From positions 1 to 54,499 of the forward strand of contig JAFPTC010000122.1 in NCBI GenBank assembly GCA_017400455.1: DNA of 54,499 nt, in the 5' to 3' direction. A program made the position numbers and the translations under genes. A model generated the notes under the pieces. It did no database searches. It saw nothing but the letters and a program-made list of their open reading frames with translations, and had not been told where the DNA came from. Position 1 is the first letter of the stretch, and every line of letters starts with the position of its first letter. The DNA comes from Prevotella sp. Its GTDB lineage: Bacteria > Bacteroidota > Bacteroidia > Bacteroidales > Bacteroidaceae. Shown piece after piece: positions 23,539 through 32,814 of the stretch.

Positions 23539-25515
23539 CTACTTGAAGCGCAGTTCGAAGGGCGACAGGGGCAGCCCATCGAGGCTGTAGGCATTTGCCC
23601 CTAGGGGGTTGTCCTTCCAGGCGTAGCGCACGATGACGGGAGCCGTCATAGGCGCCTTGATGGTCACGAGGTTGCCCTCGGCCTGGGCTTCGGCGTTCTG
23701 GAAACGACCGTCGCTACCGGCCAGCTCAAAGTATTTCAGCTGTCCATTGCGCAGGGGCTGGTCCAGGGTGAGCACCACTTGCCCGTCTTTCACTTCGTGG
23801 CCCACGACCTGGGGGAAGAGGTTCACCTTTTTGCCCCATACCAGCCGGTCGAGGCAGAGGCCGATGCGCTCGGCCACCTCCTTCTTTCGCAGCGGGTGGA
23901 TGTCCTGCGTCTCTCCTAAGTCGATGTTGACCACGCTCTCGGCCCACGGGTCGGCCAGGGCAACGGTGCGCTGCGCCTCGCGTACCTGGCTCCATCCCGT
24001 GTTCTGGGGCTGCTCCACACAGGCCATGTAGTTGGCCAGCTGGACAATGACGAAGGGCAACTGCGGGTTGTCGAAGAGCTGGCGCCAGCCGCCCATCAGC
24101 TTCCGCAGCATGGGGGCGTAGTCGCGGGCGTTGCCGGTGTTTGATTCGCCCTGATACCACACTACGCCAGCCAGGGCGTAAGGTGCCAGGGGATGGAGCA
24201 CGGCGTTGTAGAGCGTGGTGGGCATGTTCTGCAGACTGACGTCGCCGCTGGGACAACTGGGCATCGAGGCACCGTCGTGCTGCTTCCACTCCTCGCCAAG
24301 GGTGATGACGTCCTTGGGCAGCGGGTTCAGGCTCTGACGGTCGTCGCCGAAGGCCAGCAGATAGGGCTTCTCGGGAATGAAATGGGCGGCGCCGTACTTG
24401 TTGATGAAACGGACGGTGATGACGTTGTCGCCTTCGCGCAGCAGTCCTTCGGGTATGTCATAGCGGCGTGGGGGGTACTGGTAATAGGTTCGGCCCACCT
24501 GTCGGCCATTAATATAAGTAATGTCAGCATCGAAGAGCGTGCCAAGCAGCAGTCGGGCCGGCTTTCCGGCGTGAGCCTTGTCAATCTGCACGTGTTGCCG
24601 CAGCCACACGCTGCCCACGCCTCTCCAGCGCCATTGCCACTGGTTGACCTTGGCCCATTGCGAGTCGTCGTAGCCAAGAGCGGTGAAGCGGTGCTCTCCT
24701 TCCACCTTCGTCATGCCCGGGTCGCGCTCGTCGAGCAACTGGTTCCAGCGGCGGTCAGCCTGTTGGTTGGCCAGCTGCTGGGCGCGAACGAAGTCGGCAT
24801 TATCGTATAGGCGAGTCTTCTCCACCAGCAGGGGATAGTCCTGGCGGAGCGAGTCCGCGCTGACCCAAGCCTCGATGGGGGTTCCGCCCCAGCTGTTGAC
24901 GATGATGCCCTGCGGCACCTTCGTCTCTTCCTGCATGCGCTTACCCAGGAAATAGCCCACGGCCGAGAAGAGCCATGCGTTCTGCTTCGTCAGGGGCTTC
25001 CAGTTGATGCTGGTGGGACGGATGTCGTCCTTCGGACCGCTGGTGCTCGTCTCGTTCTGCACACGGAAGAGGCGTACCTGCGGGTTCTCATATTGGTCGA
25101 TCTCGGTGGTGTACCAAGGATAGACGCGCTCGATGGTAACGTCGATGTTCGACTGGCCGGAGCACAGCCACACGTCGCCCACCAGCACATCCTTAATCTG
25201 GGAAGTGTAGTCCGGGGATTTTATGTTCAGCGTGAACGGACCACCTGCCTTGATTTTCTTTTTCGGCAGTCGGGCTTGCCATTTACCTTGCTCGCTGGTG
25301 ACGGCCGTGGCGGCGCTCACCACCTTTCCTTTGTCGTTGAGCATTTCAATACTAATTTCATCTCCTGCGTCGGCCCACCCCCAAATGGGAATGTCGGCGC
25401 CGCGTTGCAGCACCATGCCGTCTTGGAACAATTGGGGCAATTTCACTTTTGCTGTTGCCTCGCTGGCGGTCAAGGCCATCAGCACGATTGAAAGTAATAA
25501 AAGACTTCGTTTCAT
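23539..25515 (-). CDS. SASA-type (sialate) O-acetylesterase
   Basis: A 658-residue exported esterase, signal peptide MKRSLLLLSIVLMALTASEATA. The SGNH/SASA core has WLCSGQSNID (catalytic Ser122), the block GVVWYQGESNT and the C-terminal catalytic pair in DIHPLRKKEVAERIG. A beta-sandwich domain (about 265-360) is inserted in the hydrolase fold. Database names call this family sialate O-acetylesterase, but members also de-acetylate plant xylan. The divergent GPH transporter and GH43 gene make an acetylated plant hemicellulose at least as likely as sialic acid. No sialidase is in the window. Confidence 0.9.
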   Translation of the reverse strand: MKRSLLLLSIVLMALTASEATAKVKLPQLFQDGMVLQRGADIPIWGWADAGDEISIEMLNDKGKVVSAATAVTSEQGKWQARLPKKKIKAGGPFTLNIKSPDYTSQIKDVLVGDVWLCSGQSNIDVTIERVYPWYTTEIDQYENPQVRLFRVQNETSTSGPKDDIRPTSINWKPLTKQNAWLFSAVGYFLGKRMQEETKVPQGIIVNSWGGTPIEAWVSADSLRQDYPLLVEKTRLYDNADFVRAQQLANQQADRRWNQLLDERDPGMTKVEGEHRFTALGYDDSQWAKVNQWQWRWRGVGSVWLRQHVQIDKAHAGKPARLLLGTLFDADITYINGRQVGRTYYQYPPRRYDIPEGLLREGDNVITVRFINKYGAAHFIPEKPYLLAFGDDRQSLNPLPKDVITLGEEWKQHDGASMPSCPSGDVSLQNMPTTLYNAVLHPLAPYALAGVVWYQGESNTGNARDYAPMLRKLMGGWRQLFDNPQLPFVIVQLANYMACVEQPQNTGWSQVREAQRTVALADPWAESVVNIDLGETQDIHPLRKKEVAERIGLCLDRLVWGKKVNLFPQVVGHEVKDGQVVLTLDQPLRNGQLKYFELAGSDGRFQNAEAQAEGNLVTIKAPMTAPVIVRYAWKDNPLGANAYSLDGLPLSPFELRFK

Positions 25516-25537
25516 TGTTAATGATAAGTTAGTGTTG

Positions 25538-25545
25538 CAAAAATA
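25538..25545 (-). promoter_or_regulatory. -7 element of the acetylesterase gene
   Basis: TATTTTTG on the minus strand, 22 bases before the ATG at 25515. Confidence 0.55.
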
Positions 25546-25652
25546 CACAAAAACCTCGTTGAAACCTATTTTTTTTGCGTTTTCTTTGTTAAATGAAACA
25601 AAAATGAATCATTATGTAACAAAAGAAAAGACAAAAATTGTGGGAAAAACCT

Positions 25653-25660
25653 TACCTTTG
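25653..25660 (+). promoter_or_regulatory. -7 element of the sugar transporter operon
   Basis: TACCTTTG followed by a 30-base AT-rich leader to the ATG at 25691. It excludes the longer frame that starts at 25223 and overlaps the divergent esterase. Confidence 0.6.
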
Positions 25661-25690
25661 CACCAAATAACTAATAAAAATAAGAATAAA

Positions 25691-27094
25691 ATGTCACAAA
25701 ACACGGCTACTACAGAAGCGAAAGGCTTCTATAAGCTTAGCTGGCTCCAGCGCATCGGCTTCGGTTCGGGCGACCTGGCCCAGAACCTCATCTTTCAGAC
25801 GGTAGCTACCTATCTGATGATTTACCTTACGACGGTGTTGAAGATTAACCTCGCCTTCGTCAGCGGACTCATTCTCACCGTCCGTCTCATCGACTGTTTC
25901 TGGAGTCCTGTGGTAGGTCGGTACATTGACAACCGCAATCCCAAGTTAGGCAAGTACCGTGCCTATCTGCTCTATGGTGGTATACCTCTTACTATTGCTG
26001 CCTGCCTGCTGATGCTTCCTCAGGCAGCTGCATGGTCCATGCCGATGAAGATGGTCTATGCTGCCGTGAGCTATACCGTGCTGAGTATGATCTATTCCGT
26101 AGTGAACATCCCCTACGGCTCCATCATGGCCAGTATGACACGCGACAACGACGAGGTGCTGATTCTTACTTCCACCCGCATGGTATGCGCCAACATCGGT
26201 CAGATTGTTGTTCAGGCCGGCTTCCCCATTGGCCTGGCTATGTGCATCCATTCCGCCATTGACTGGAATCAGGCCACCTTCATGGCCATTGGCACCATTC
26301 CCGCCTTTGTCATCCTGCCGTCAATGCCCATCCTGAAGAAGTGGCTGGGCAAGAAGGGCCTTTATTACACCCTTCTCACTATCGGCCTGATAGGATTTGC
26401 CATTCTGTTCACCGTTGGTAAGTTCTTTGACGTGGCTTCTGCCAACGCCCTCGTTCAGACGGCAAAGGTGATGACGGGAGTAGGCCTGCTTGTCGGTTCG
26501 CTGATGTGGGCACTGGTTCCTGAAGTCATCACAGAGGCTGAGTATCGCACCGGCAACCGGCCCGCTGCCACCGTCAATGCGTTGGCCGGCGTGGCCTTTA
26601 AGGCCGGTTTCTCCATTGCCGGATGGATTACGCCGTTGGTAATGGGCTGGGTAGGATTTAACTTCGTTAATGAGGAGTCGGCCCTGCCTACCGATCCCAT
26701 GGCCTGGTTCACGGTCACGGCCGTGTTTGCCCTGGTGGGCTTTGTGCTTCTGATGCTGTGCTTCATGGGCAGTAAGGAAAATATCACCACCACCCCCGAG
26801 AAGCCCGTTTCGTTTGGCCAGATGTGGCAAGAGTTCAAGGCCAACAAGTGCCTGCAGCTGGTACTCGGCATCTTTGTTGTGGTGTTCCTGGCCTCGTTTA
26901 TCAGCGCCCCCGTCAATGCCTACTATGTGAAGCTGGCCAATTATTCTGACATTGCGCAGAATGCCATACTGATGTTCACGACGGTCATCCCGGCCCTTCT
27001 GCTCTTGGTGGTGGGCTACCTCATTTATAAGTATCCGCTGACCGATGAGAAGCTCGACGAGATGAACAAGGAGATAGAAGCTCGTAACAAATAA
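25691..27094 (+). CDS. GPH family sugar:cation symporter
   Basis: A 467-residue polytopic transporter with about 12 helices. It opens MSQNTATTEAKGFYKLSWLQ, then RIGFGSGDLAQN, the start typical of the glycoside-pentoside-hexuronide family, with RLIDCFWSPVVGRYIDN after helix 2 and NIPYGSIMASMTRDNDE after helix 4. Members import xylosides, galactosides or hexuronides with a cation across the inner membrane. The gene is followed by a cytoplasmic GH43 after 18 bases, so it probably brings in the short oligosaccharide or glycoside that GH43 cuts. Confidence 0.93.
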   Translation: MSQNTATTEAKGFYKLSWLQRIGFGSGDLAQNLIFQTVATYLMIYLTTVLKINLAFVSGLILTVRLIDCFWSPVVGRYIDNRNPKLGKYRAYLLYGGIPLTIAACLLMLPQAAAWSMPMKMVYAAVSYTVLSMIYSVVNIPYGSIMASMTRDNDEVLILTSTRMVCANIGQIVVQAGFPIGLAMCIHSAIDWNQATFMAIGTIPAFVILPSMPILKKWLGKKGLYYTLLTIGLIGFAILFTVGKFFDVASANALVQTAKVMTGVGLLVGSLMWALVPEVITEAEYRTGNRPAATVNALAGVAFKAGFSIAGWITPLVMGWVGFNFVNEESALPTDPMAWFTVTAVFALVGFVLLMLCFMGSKENITTTPEKPVSFGQMWQEFKANKCLQLVLGIFVVVFLASFISAPVNAYYVKLANYSDIAQNAILMFTTVIPALLLLVVGYLIYKYPLTDEKLDEMNKEIEARNK

Positions 27095-27112
27095 TCTTAT
27101 CAGCAACATAAT

Positions 27113-28144
27113 ATGAAAGCAAGGTATCTATTCCCACAGGACTATATGGCCGACCCGGCGGCCCACGTGTTTAACGGCAAGCTCTACGTCTATCCCTCCC
27201 ACGACCGCGAGGGCGGCGTAGCCTTCGACGACGATGGCGGCCATTTCCAGATGCGCGACTATCATGTGCTCTCCTTCGACAACGTAGAGACCGACGCCGC
27301 CACCGACCACGGCGTTGTCCTCGACCAGGACCAGGTGGCCTGGGTGGAGAAGCAGATGTGGGATAGCGACGTAGTGGAGAAAGACGGCAAATACTACCTC
27401 GTCTTCTCGGCCAAGGACTATAACGGCGAGTTCCACCTTGGCGTGGCCATTGCCGACAAGCCCGAAGGCCCGTTCATCCCCCAGGAGCACCCCATCCGTG
27501 GCGCCTACAGCATCGACCCCTGCGTGTTCAAGGACGACGACGGTGCCATCTACTGTTACTATGGCGGCCTTTGGGGCGGACAGCTGCAGTGGCATGTGCC
27601 CCTGAGCGTGAAGCCCATCATGCAGCCCGACACCGAGGCCGCTCCCGCCGGCTATGTCGACCTGGGCCATGCCTCCGACAAGAAGACCGAGCTGTGGGCA
27701 CCTGCCGATGCTCCCGCCCTGCCCAGCTACGTGGCCCGCATGAGCGACGACGTGCTGCAGTTCACCGAGGCCCCCCGTCCCGTCGTCATCGTCAACAAGG
27801 ACGGCCAGCCCCTGAAGGCCAGCGATCCCCACCGCTTCTTCGAGGCCTCGTGGATGCATAAGTACAACGGAAAGTATTACTTCAGCTACTCCACGGGCGA
27901 CAGCCACCTGCTCTGCTATGCCATTGGCGACAACCCCTACGGCCCGTTCACCTATCAGGGCGTGCTGCTCGAACCCGTCGTAGGCTGGACCACCCACCAC
28001 TGCATTGTGGAATATCGCGGCCAGTGGTATCTGCTCTTCCACGACTGCGTGCCCTCAAACGATGTCACCCATCTGCGCTCGCTGAAGGTGCAGCGGCTGT
28101 TCTATCGTGAGGACGGCACCATCGAAACCGTTGTCAATGACTAA
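27113..28144 (+). CDS. GH43 family glycosidase, cytoplasmic
   Basis: A 343-residue five-bladed beta-propeller hydrolase without signal peptide. It opens MKARYLFPQDYMADPAAHVF, which holds the catalytic base Asp13 (MADP). SIDPCVFKDDDG gives the pKa-modulating Asp and RFFEASWMHKYNG the general acid Glu. The family covers beta-xylosidases, alpha-L-arabinofuranosidases and related activities; the subgroup cannot be fixed by eye. Its location after the GPH importer fits intracellular trimming of imported pentose oligomers. Its last 8 bases overlap the sigma factor start. Confidence 0.92.
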   Translation: MKARYLFPQDYMADPAAHVFNGKLYVYPSHDREGGVAFDDDGGHFQMRDYHVLSFDNVETDAATDHGVVLDQDQVAWVEKQMWDSDVVEKDGKYYLVFSAKDYNGEFHLGVAIADKPEGPFIPQEHPIRGAYSIDPCVFKDDDGAIYCYYGGLWGGQLQWHVPLSVKPIMQPDTEAAPAGYVDLGHASDKKTELWAPADAPALPSYVARMSDDVLQFTEAPRPVVIVNKDGQPLKASDPHRFFEASWMHKYNGKYYFSYSTGDSHLLCYAIGDNPYGPFTYQGVLLEPVVGWTTHHCIVEYRGQWYLLFHDCVPSNDVTHLRSLKVQRLFYREDGTIETVVND

Positions 28145-28643
28145 CCGCAACCTCATAGAAAGCTACTATCGCCTCCACCGCGACGAGCTGCTCGCCTTTG
28201 TGAGCAGCCGTCTTGGTGCGGGTCGTCATTTCCTGGCCGAGGACATGGTGCAGGAAGTCTTTCTGCGCCTGCTGGGCAATGAGCGCCTGGTCGTCAGCCA
28301 GGAGACGCTTCCCAGTCTGGCCTTCACCATGGCCGCCAACCGCGTGGCCGACCACTATCGCCACCTCTACTATCAGCGGCTCCATGCCGACTGCATGCGT
28401 GCCTCCGCCCAGGCTGACTACAGCATCGAGCCCGCCGTCTATGCCCATGAGACCATCGCCCGCATCGAGCGCCGTCTCAGCCGACTGCCTCAGCCCTGTG
28501 CCGAGGTCTACCGCCTCCATCTCTATGGTGGCATGAAAGTGTCCGAGATCTCCCGTCGCCTTGGCCAGGACTACAAGGCCGTGGAGTATCGCCTTGGTCA
28601 GGCTCGCCGCGAGGTGCGCCAGCTGCTGTCGGCCAGCGTCTGA
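28137..28643 (+). CDS. ECF-type sigma factor
   Basis: A 168-residue sigma-70 family protein. Region 2 is seen in FLAEDMVQEVFLRLLGNE and region 4 in LPQPCAEVYRLHLYGGMKVS with the helix-turn-helix EISRRLGQDYKAVEYRLGQA. The start MTNRNLIESYYR is taken at 28137; the GH43 stop lies within this overlap, so the two are translationally coupled. Bacteroidales ECF sigmas usually precede an anti-sigma gene and a SusC; neither follows here. Only a relic and then the 1187-residue secreted protein lie downstream. Confidence 0.92.
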   Translation: MTNRNLIESYYRLHRDELLAFVSSRLGAGRHFLAEDMVQEVFLRLLGNERLVVSQETLPSLAFTMAANRVADHYRHLYYQRLHADCMRASAQADYSIEPAVYAHETIARIERRLSRLPQPCAEVYRLHLYGGMKVSEISRRLGQDYKAVEYRLGQARREVRQLLSASV

Positions 28644-28717
28644 CCGCCCTCTTTTCCCAATAAAAAGTTTCCAAAGTACACTTTTTGTCATTTTTGATGA
28701 AAAAAACTTTGGAAAAT

Positions 28718-28749
28718 GATACGACTTACCGAATTTTTGCTTATCTTTG
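28718..28749 (+). promoter_or_regulatory. Promoter with flanking inverted repeat
   Basis: TTTG (28718-28721), a 20-base gap and TATCTTTG (28742-28749): a perfect spacing. The -33 element sits in the right arm (28716-28725, ACTTTGGAAA) of an inverted repeat whose left arm is 28668-28677. The downstream gene is a relic. Confidence 0.7.
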
Positions 28750-28766
28750 CAGCGCAAACAATTGCG

Positions 28767-29091
28767 ATGGCAAGAATTTGGCCATTGGATTTACGTTCTA
28801 AAGCTAATGGATATACTGCCCAGGAATCCCTTTGCGCCAAATGGCGTAGTCTTCAAGCGGCTCGGAGAAACATCTAATTTAACCGAGCTGACGCGTGAGG
28901 AGCGCATGAAGTATGATACTGCCATTCGTCAGTATTGTGACACTCTCAATATGTTTAAGGACGAAAAGAAGCGAGGCCGTGCTGAAGCCATGCTTTCGGT
29001 GGTCAGAAACATGAAGGCGGCGGGGCTTGGCATGGGGATTATTCAGCAGGTTACAGGACTCCCGCCTGAAGTCATTGACCGAATGGAATGA
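28767..29091 (+). pseudogene. Rpn/PD-(D/E)XK transposase-like nuclease, internal deletion
   Basis: The last 100 or so codons (frame from about 28777) match the C-terminal third of Rpn family recombination-promoting nucleases: FGHWIYVLKLMD, VFKRLGETSNLTELTREERM, YDTAIRQYCDTLNMFKDE, and the closing VRNMKAAGLGMGIIQQVTGL. The promoter is intact and is followed by ATG GCA AGA (28767), which resembles the usual Met-Ala-Arg start. That start is in a different frame from the C-terminal part, and the whole nuclease core is missing. A deletion joining both ends is the simplest reading. A 94-residue product from ATG 28807 remains possible. Confidence 0.65.
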
Positions 29092-29170
29092 TTTGCGCAA
29101 TACGCCTGCAACTATTTACTAACGAACTTTTTTACCAACTTTTATTTACTAACTTTTAAAATTAACGCTT

Positions 29171-32100
29171 ATGAAATTTTCAAAACTACTCGTTTTGAGC
29201 GCTTTGGCCCTCATGGGACTGAGTGCAAACGCAGCAGACTTGAATGAGCGCACAGCTCCGGAAGAGCCGATGGGCCTGATTGATGATATCGGGTCAATCG
29301 ACAAGACGGCAGCCGACTTCGTTGTCGGTGACTGCTATGTGCTTTACAACAAGGGTGCTGAGATGTTCTATTACCAGGGAAATGCTTGGGGAACCCAGGC
29401 AACGGGTGCCGTTGACCAGGCTCTGGTTGTACGCTTCGTCATGCCAAGCGGCAAGACCTTGGACGACAAGCAGCTCTACATTCGCAACTACACCCTGAAC
29501 CAGGGTGGCTGGCGTACTGCTTTCATCACCACTGGTGAGAACAAGGTGAACTCTGTGGAGTATTACGGTCCGAACACGCCGACACTGTTTGTTGACAACA
29601 ACGACGGCGGTGCTGCCCTGATGTGGATTGAGGCCACAGGCAACAAGACCTATCGTATCAGCATTTCCGAGGCCAACACGGCTGCACAGCCCGAGGGTTG
29701 CTTCCTGGGTATTGACTCTAACAGCCCCGGCATTGAGGGCGGCGCAGATGGTACGACCATCATGCCTAAGCTGGCCGAGGGTGAGGGCGTCAACCTGGAC
29801 TGGGAACTCTATCCCATGCCCGAGTGGACCAACTACTTCAAAGAGCTGGATGTGTTCAACAAGGCTGAAGAGCTGAAAGAGCTGATCCTCACCGCCGAGG
29901 GTGCCAAGGTTGACGTTAGTGCAGCCGTGGCAGTCTACAACAACCTCAATGCTACCGTTGAGCAGCTGCAGAAGGCCATTGAAGACCTGCGCGTGCTGAT
30001 GGCCAACGCACTGGGCAGTGCCTCTGAGGATAATCCGCTCGACGCCACCTTCATGCTGAAGAACGCTGACTTCAGCTCTGGCAATGCCGACGGTTGGGAC
30101 ATCACCTATAAGGGAGGTTCTACCGAGGCTACCAACATTGGTTACCAGGGTGCCAGCTACACCAATGGCAACGTGACCATTTCGGGCTTCATCGAGGCTT
30201 GGAAGGACAGCAATACCCCCAACTACCTTGGCGATGGCAGCATCACACAGACCATTCTCCAGTTGCCTGCTGGTAAGTACATGCTGGGCGTTGACGTGAT
30301 TGCCAACAACCAGGGCCGCAAGAGCGACGTTAACAATCCCGACGGTCTGCCCGACGACGTTGAGCTGTTTGCCACCGCTTCTGCCGACGGCAAGACCTAC
30401 AAGACCAACATGGCCACCAAGAACGGTGCTCCCGAGCACTTCGAGTTCACCTTCGTCCACACCGGTGGCGACATGACCATGGGTCTGCGCGTCATTGGCA
30501 GTGCCCAGGCTACCATGCCTGCCAACTGGATTGCTATGGACAATCTCACGCTCACCTACTACGGCGAGGTGAAGGAAGATCCCGACAAGGTGCTCATGGA
30601 TCTCACCGTGGCCGACGCCCTGAAGGCTTATCCGCTCGATGGTCTTGACGACATCGTGGCCTATGTAGGCGACAAGGAAGCCTTCAAGACCGCCATCGAG
30701 GAGGCTCAGGCTGCCACCGAGAACTATCTCGAACATCGCGACAAGGTTGAGGCTGCCAAGAAGCAGCTCGACAATTCTGTCGCTGCCTACAAGAACTTCA
30801 GCGCCAAGGTGGAAGACTGGATGGCCAAGGCCATCAGCTTCGACTTCGAGAGCGATGCTTGGTTTGCTTTCTGCGACTTCGTGGGCAACTCTGACGTGCC
30901 CGAGGGCTATCCCGAGCAGATGCCCGAGGAAGTGCTGGAGCAGCAGAACCTGAGCATTGAGCAGATCAATGCCTACATTGACCAGGTTGACGCCCTCTTC
31001 CAGAAGGCCTTCGCCGGCAGCTTGACCGACGGTTCCGATGTGACGCTTCTCATCAAGAATGCCGACCTCGTCAACGGCCGCACCGGTTGGGATGCCACTG
31101 CCGCTAATGGTAACTTCCAGCCTGGTGGCTTCGACCTCTACCACGTGTTCGAGGCTTGGCATGCCACCAACTTCAACTTCTCGCAGACCATCGAGAATCT
31201 GCCCGTCGGCGTGTACGAGCTCTCTACTCAGGGCTACATGCGCTATCTCGACGGTCAGTCCGCTATTGACCAGGCTGCCAACTGCCCGGCCAACGTGCCC
31301 ATCTACATCTACATGAACGATTCGAAGGCCAACCTGCCCAACTGGATGAGCTACAAGCAGGAACCCGGTTTCTTCAACGAGTTCAACACCATGCTCACCG
31401 AGAACGGCTACTGGGCTAACCCCTCTTCTGCTACCTTCCTGACCGATGCCGATGGCTACGAGTATCCCGACAACATGTCGGCTGCTGCTGCTGCCTTCCA
31501 CAAGGGCGACTACACCGTGCGCACCTTCGGTCTCGTGGCTAATGAGGGTGAGAGCTTCACCATTGGTATCAAGGGCGACGTCACCGAGCAGCAGTACTGG
31601 CCGCTTTGGGGACAGTTCAAGCTCATCTATCGCGGCTTCAACGCCGAAGTCATTGCCGAGGCTCTTGAGAGCGCCCTGCCTATGATCGACACCAGCAAGC
31701 CCATGGCTAAGTCGCTCTTCGCCAAGGCCACCGAGCTGAAGGAAGCTGCCGATGCCGCCAAGGCTGCCAACGACGGCGAGAAGATGTTTGCCGTGCTGAA
31801 GGACATCTATGCCCTCACCGAGGACATCGCTAAGAGCGTGGCCCTGTTTGCCCAGCTGCAGACGGCTGCCGAGGATCTCATTGGCGTGGCCAACGAGAGC
31901 GGCTCAGCCAGCAAGAACGAGGCCCTGGCCCTGGCCGACGAGATTCAGACTGCCATCGAGGCTCGCTCGATTGAGAATGCCGACGCCGAGGCCTACATGG
32001 TGAAGATTGCTGCCATGAAGACCAAGCTGCGCCTGCCCGAGAACATGAACGCTGCCACTGACGAGGCTCCCGTCAACGCTACCGCCGTCATCGAGACTCC

Positions 32101-32734
32101 CGGCTTCGAGAAGGACGCTACTAACAGCATCTATGGCTGGACTGCTACCGGCCAGAAGTTCGGCAACAGCGACCAGCTGAGTGCTATGGCCCTGGAGTCG
32201 TGGGAGAGCATCTTCCACATCTATCAGGACATCTACGGACTGCCCGAAGGCACCTACACGCTGAAGGTGAACGGTTGGGAGCGCACCGGCTCGCCCACCT
32301 ATCTCTATGCCGAGTCTAACGGCCAGACCTTCGCCAAGGAGCTCATCACTCAGGAGGCTGGTTTGCCCGAGGGTATGACAGCTCCTGGTGGACTGATCGA
32401 AGCTCGCAACATGTTCGACGAGACCACCTACATGAACCAGATTGTGCTGAAGCACGCTGGCGACAAGCTGCGCATTGGTGTCCGCAAGGACCAGACCACC
32501 AGCGCTGACTGGATTGTCATTGACGAGTTCCAGCTGTGGTACCACGGTGCCAACAGCTCGCTCACTCCCGACGGCGATGCCACTGGCATTGAGAGCGTGG
32601 CTGTTCCTCAGAGCGTGAAGGTTGAATACTTCACCCTCGACGGCCGCAAGGCTACCTCCGTACAGAAGGGCATTCTGATTCAGAAGGTGACCTTCGAGAA
32701 CGGTTCGGTCGTGGTTCGCAAGATTCGCAAGTAA
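29171..32734 (+). CDS. Large modular secreted protein with three binding-type modules
   Basis: An 1187-residue exported protein, signal peptide MKFSKLLVLSALALMGLSANA. Residues about 45-215 form a beta-rich domain (DFVVGDCYVLYNKGAEMFYY onward), perhaps a beta-trefoil. Helical linkers (about 225-285, 495-615 and 840-960) alternate with three related beta-sandwich modules at about 288-480, 620-835 and 965-1135. Each module opens with a residue pattern like LLIKNADLVNGRTGW and holds an LP-G-Y core (QLPAGKYMLGV, NLPVGVYELST, GLPEGTYTLKV), as in carbohydrate-binding modules. The C-terminus YFTLDGRKATSVQKG, then a basic end RKIRK, resembles Bacteroidales C-terminal sorting (type IX) tails. No catalytic domain is recognised. 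Its leader has repeated TTTACTAAC words. Confidence 0.85.
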   Translation: MKFSKLLVLSALALMGLSANAADLNERTAPEEPMGLIDDIGSIDKTAADFVVGDCYVLYNKGAEMFYYQGNAWGTQATGAVDQALVVRFVMPSGKTLDDKQLYIRNYTLNQGGWRTAFITTGENKVNSVEYYGPNTPTLFVDNNDGGAALMWIEATGNKTYRISISEANTAAQPEGCFLGIDSNSPGIEGGADGTTIMPKLAEGEGVNLDWELYPMPEWTNYFKELDVFNKAEELKELILTAEGAKVDVSAAVAVYNNLNATVEQLQKAIEDLRVLMANALGSASEDNPLDATFMLKNADFSSGNADGWDITYKGGSTEATNIGYQGASYTNGNVTISGFIEAWKDSNTPNYLGDGSITQTILQLPAGKYMLGVDVIANNQGRKSDVNNPDGLPDDVELFATASADGKTYKTNMATKNGAPEHFEFTFVHTGGDMTMGLRVIGSAQATMPANWIAMDNLTLTYYGEVKEDPDKVLMDLTVADALKAYPLDGLDDIVAYVGDKEAFKTAIEEAQAATENYLEHRDKVEAAKKQLDNSVAAYKNFSAKVEDWMAKAISFDFESDAWFAFCDFVGNSDVPEGYPEQMPEEVLEQQNLSIEQINAYIDQVDALFQKAFAGSLTDGSDVTLLIKNADLVNGRTGWDATAANGNFQPGGFDLYHVFEAWHATNFNFSQTIENLPVGVYELSTQGYMRYLDGQSAIDQAANCPANVPIYIYMNDSKANLPNWMSYKQEPGFFNEFNTMLTENGYWANPSSATFLTDADGYEYPDNMSAAAAAFHKGDYTVRTFGLVANEGESFTIGIKGDVTEQQYWPLWGQFKLIYRGFNAEVIAEALESALPMIDTSKPMAKSLFAKATELKEAADAAKAANDGEKMFAVLKDIYALTEDIAKSVALFAQLQTAAEDLIGVANESGSASKNEALALADEIQTAIEARSIENADAEAYMVKIAAMKTKLRLPENMNAATDEAPVNATAVIETPGFEKDATNSIYGWTATGQKFGNSDQLSAMALESWESIFHIYQDIYGLPEGTYTLKVNGWERTGSPTYLYAESNGQTFAKELITQEAGLPEGMTAPGGLIEARNMFDETTYMNQIVLKHAGDKLRIGVRKDQTTSADWIVIDEFQLWYHGANSSLTPDGDATGIESVAVPQSVKVEYFTLDGRKATSVQKGILIQKVTFENGSVVVRKIRK

Positions 32735-32760
32735 TCGCGAAACCTTCCTATAAACGCATT

Positions 32761-32797
32761 CGCTGCGGGGCCCCTGGCTCCGCAGCGTTTGTCTTTT
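32761..32797 (+). terminator. Intrinsic terminator after the modular protein
   Basis: CGCTGCGG (32761-32768) pairs with CCGCAGCG (32780-32787), followed by TTTGTCTTTT, 27 bases after the stop codon. Confidence 0.8.
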
Positions 32798-32814
32798 CTG
32801 GCAGGGGGTGGCTC

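Noticed and set aside
23352-23594. N-terminal extension of the U32 gene
   Set aside because: It runs through the hairpin repeats and upstream of the promoter -7 element, into the acetylesterase gene.
25223-25690. N-terminal extension of the sugar transporter
   Set aside because: It would overlap the divergent esterase and its promoter, and the family start is at MSQNTATTEAKG.
28767-28877. 36-codon frame MARIWPLDLRSKANGY
   Set aside because: Too short and unlike any known family beyond its first three residues; treated as the shifted 5' end of the Rpn relic.
29294-31501. 735-codon minus-strand frame opposite the modular secreted protein
   Set aside because: Antisense shadow; the plus strand has a signal peptide, repeated modules and a terminator.
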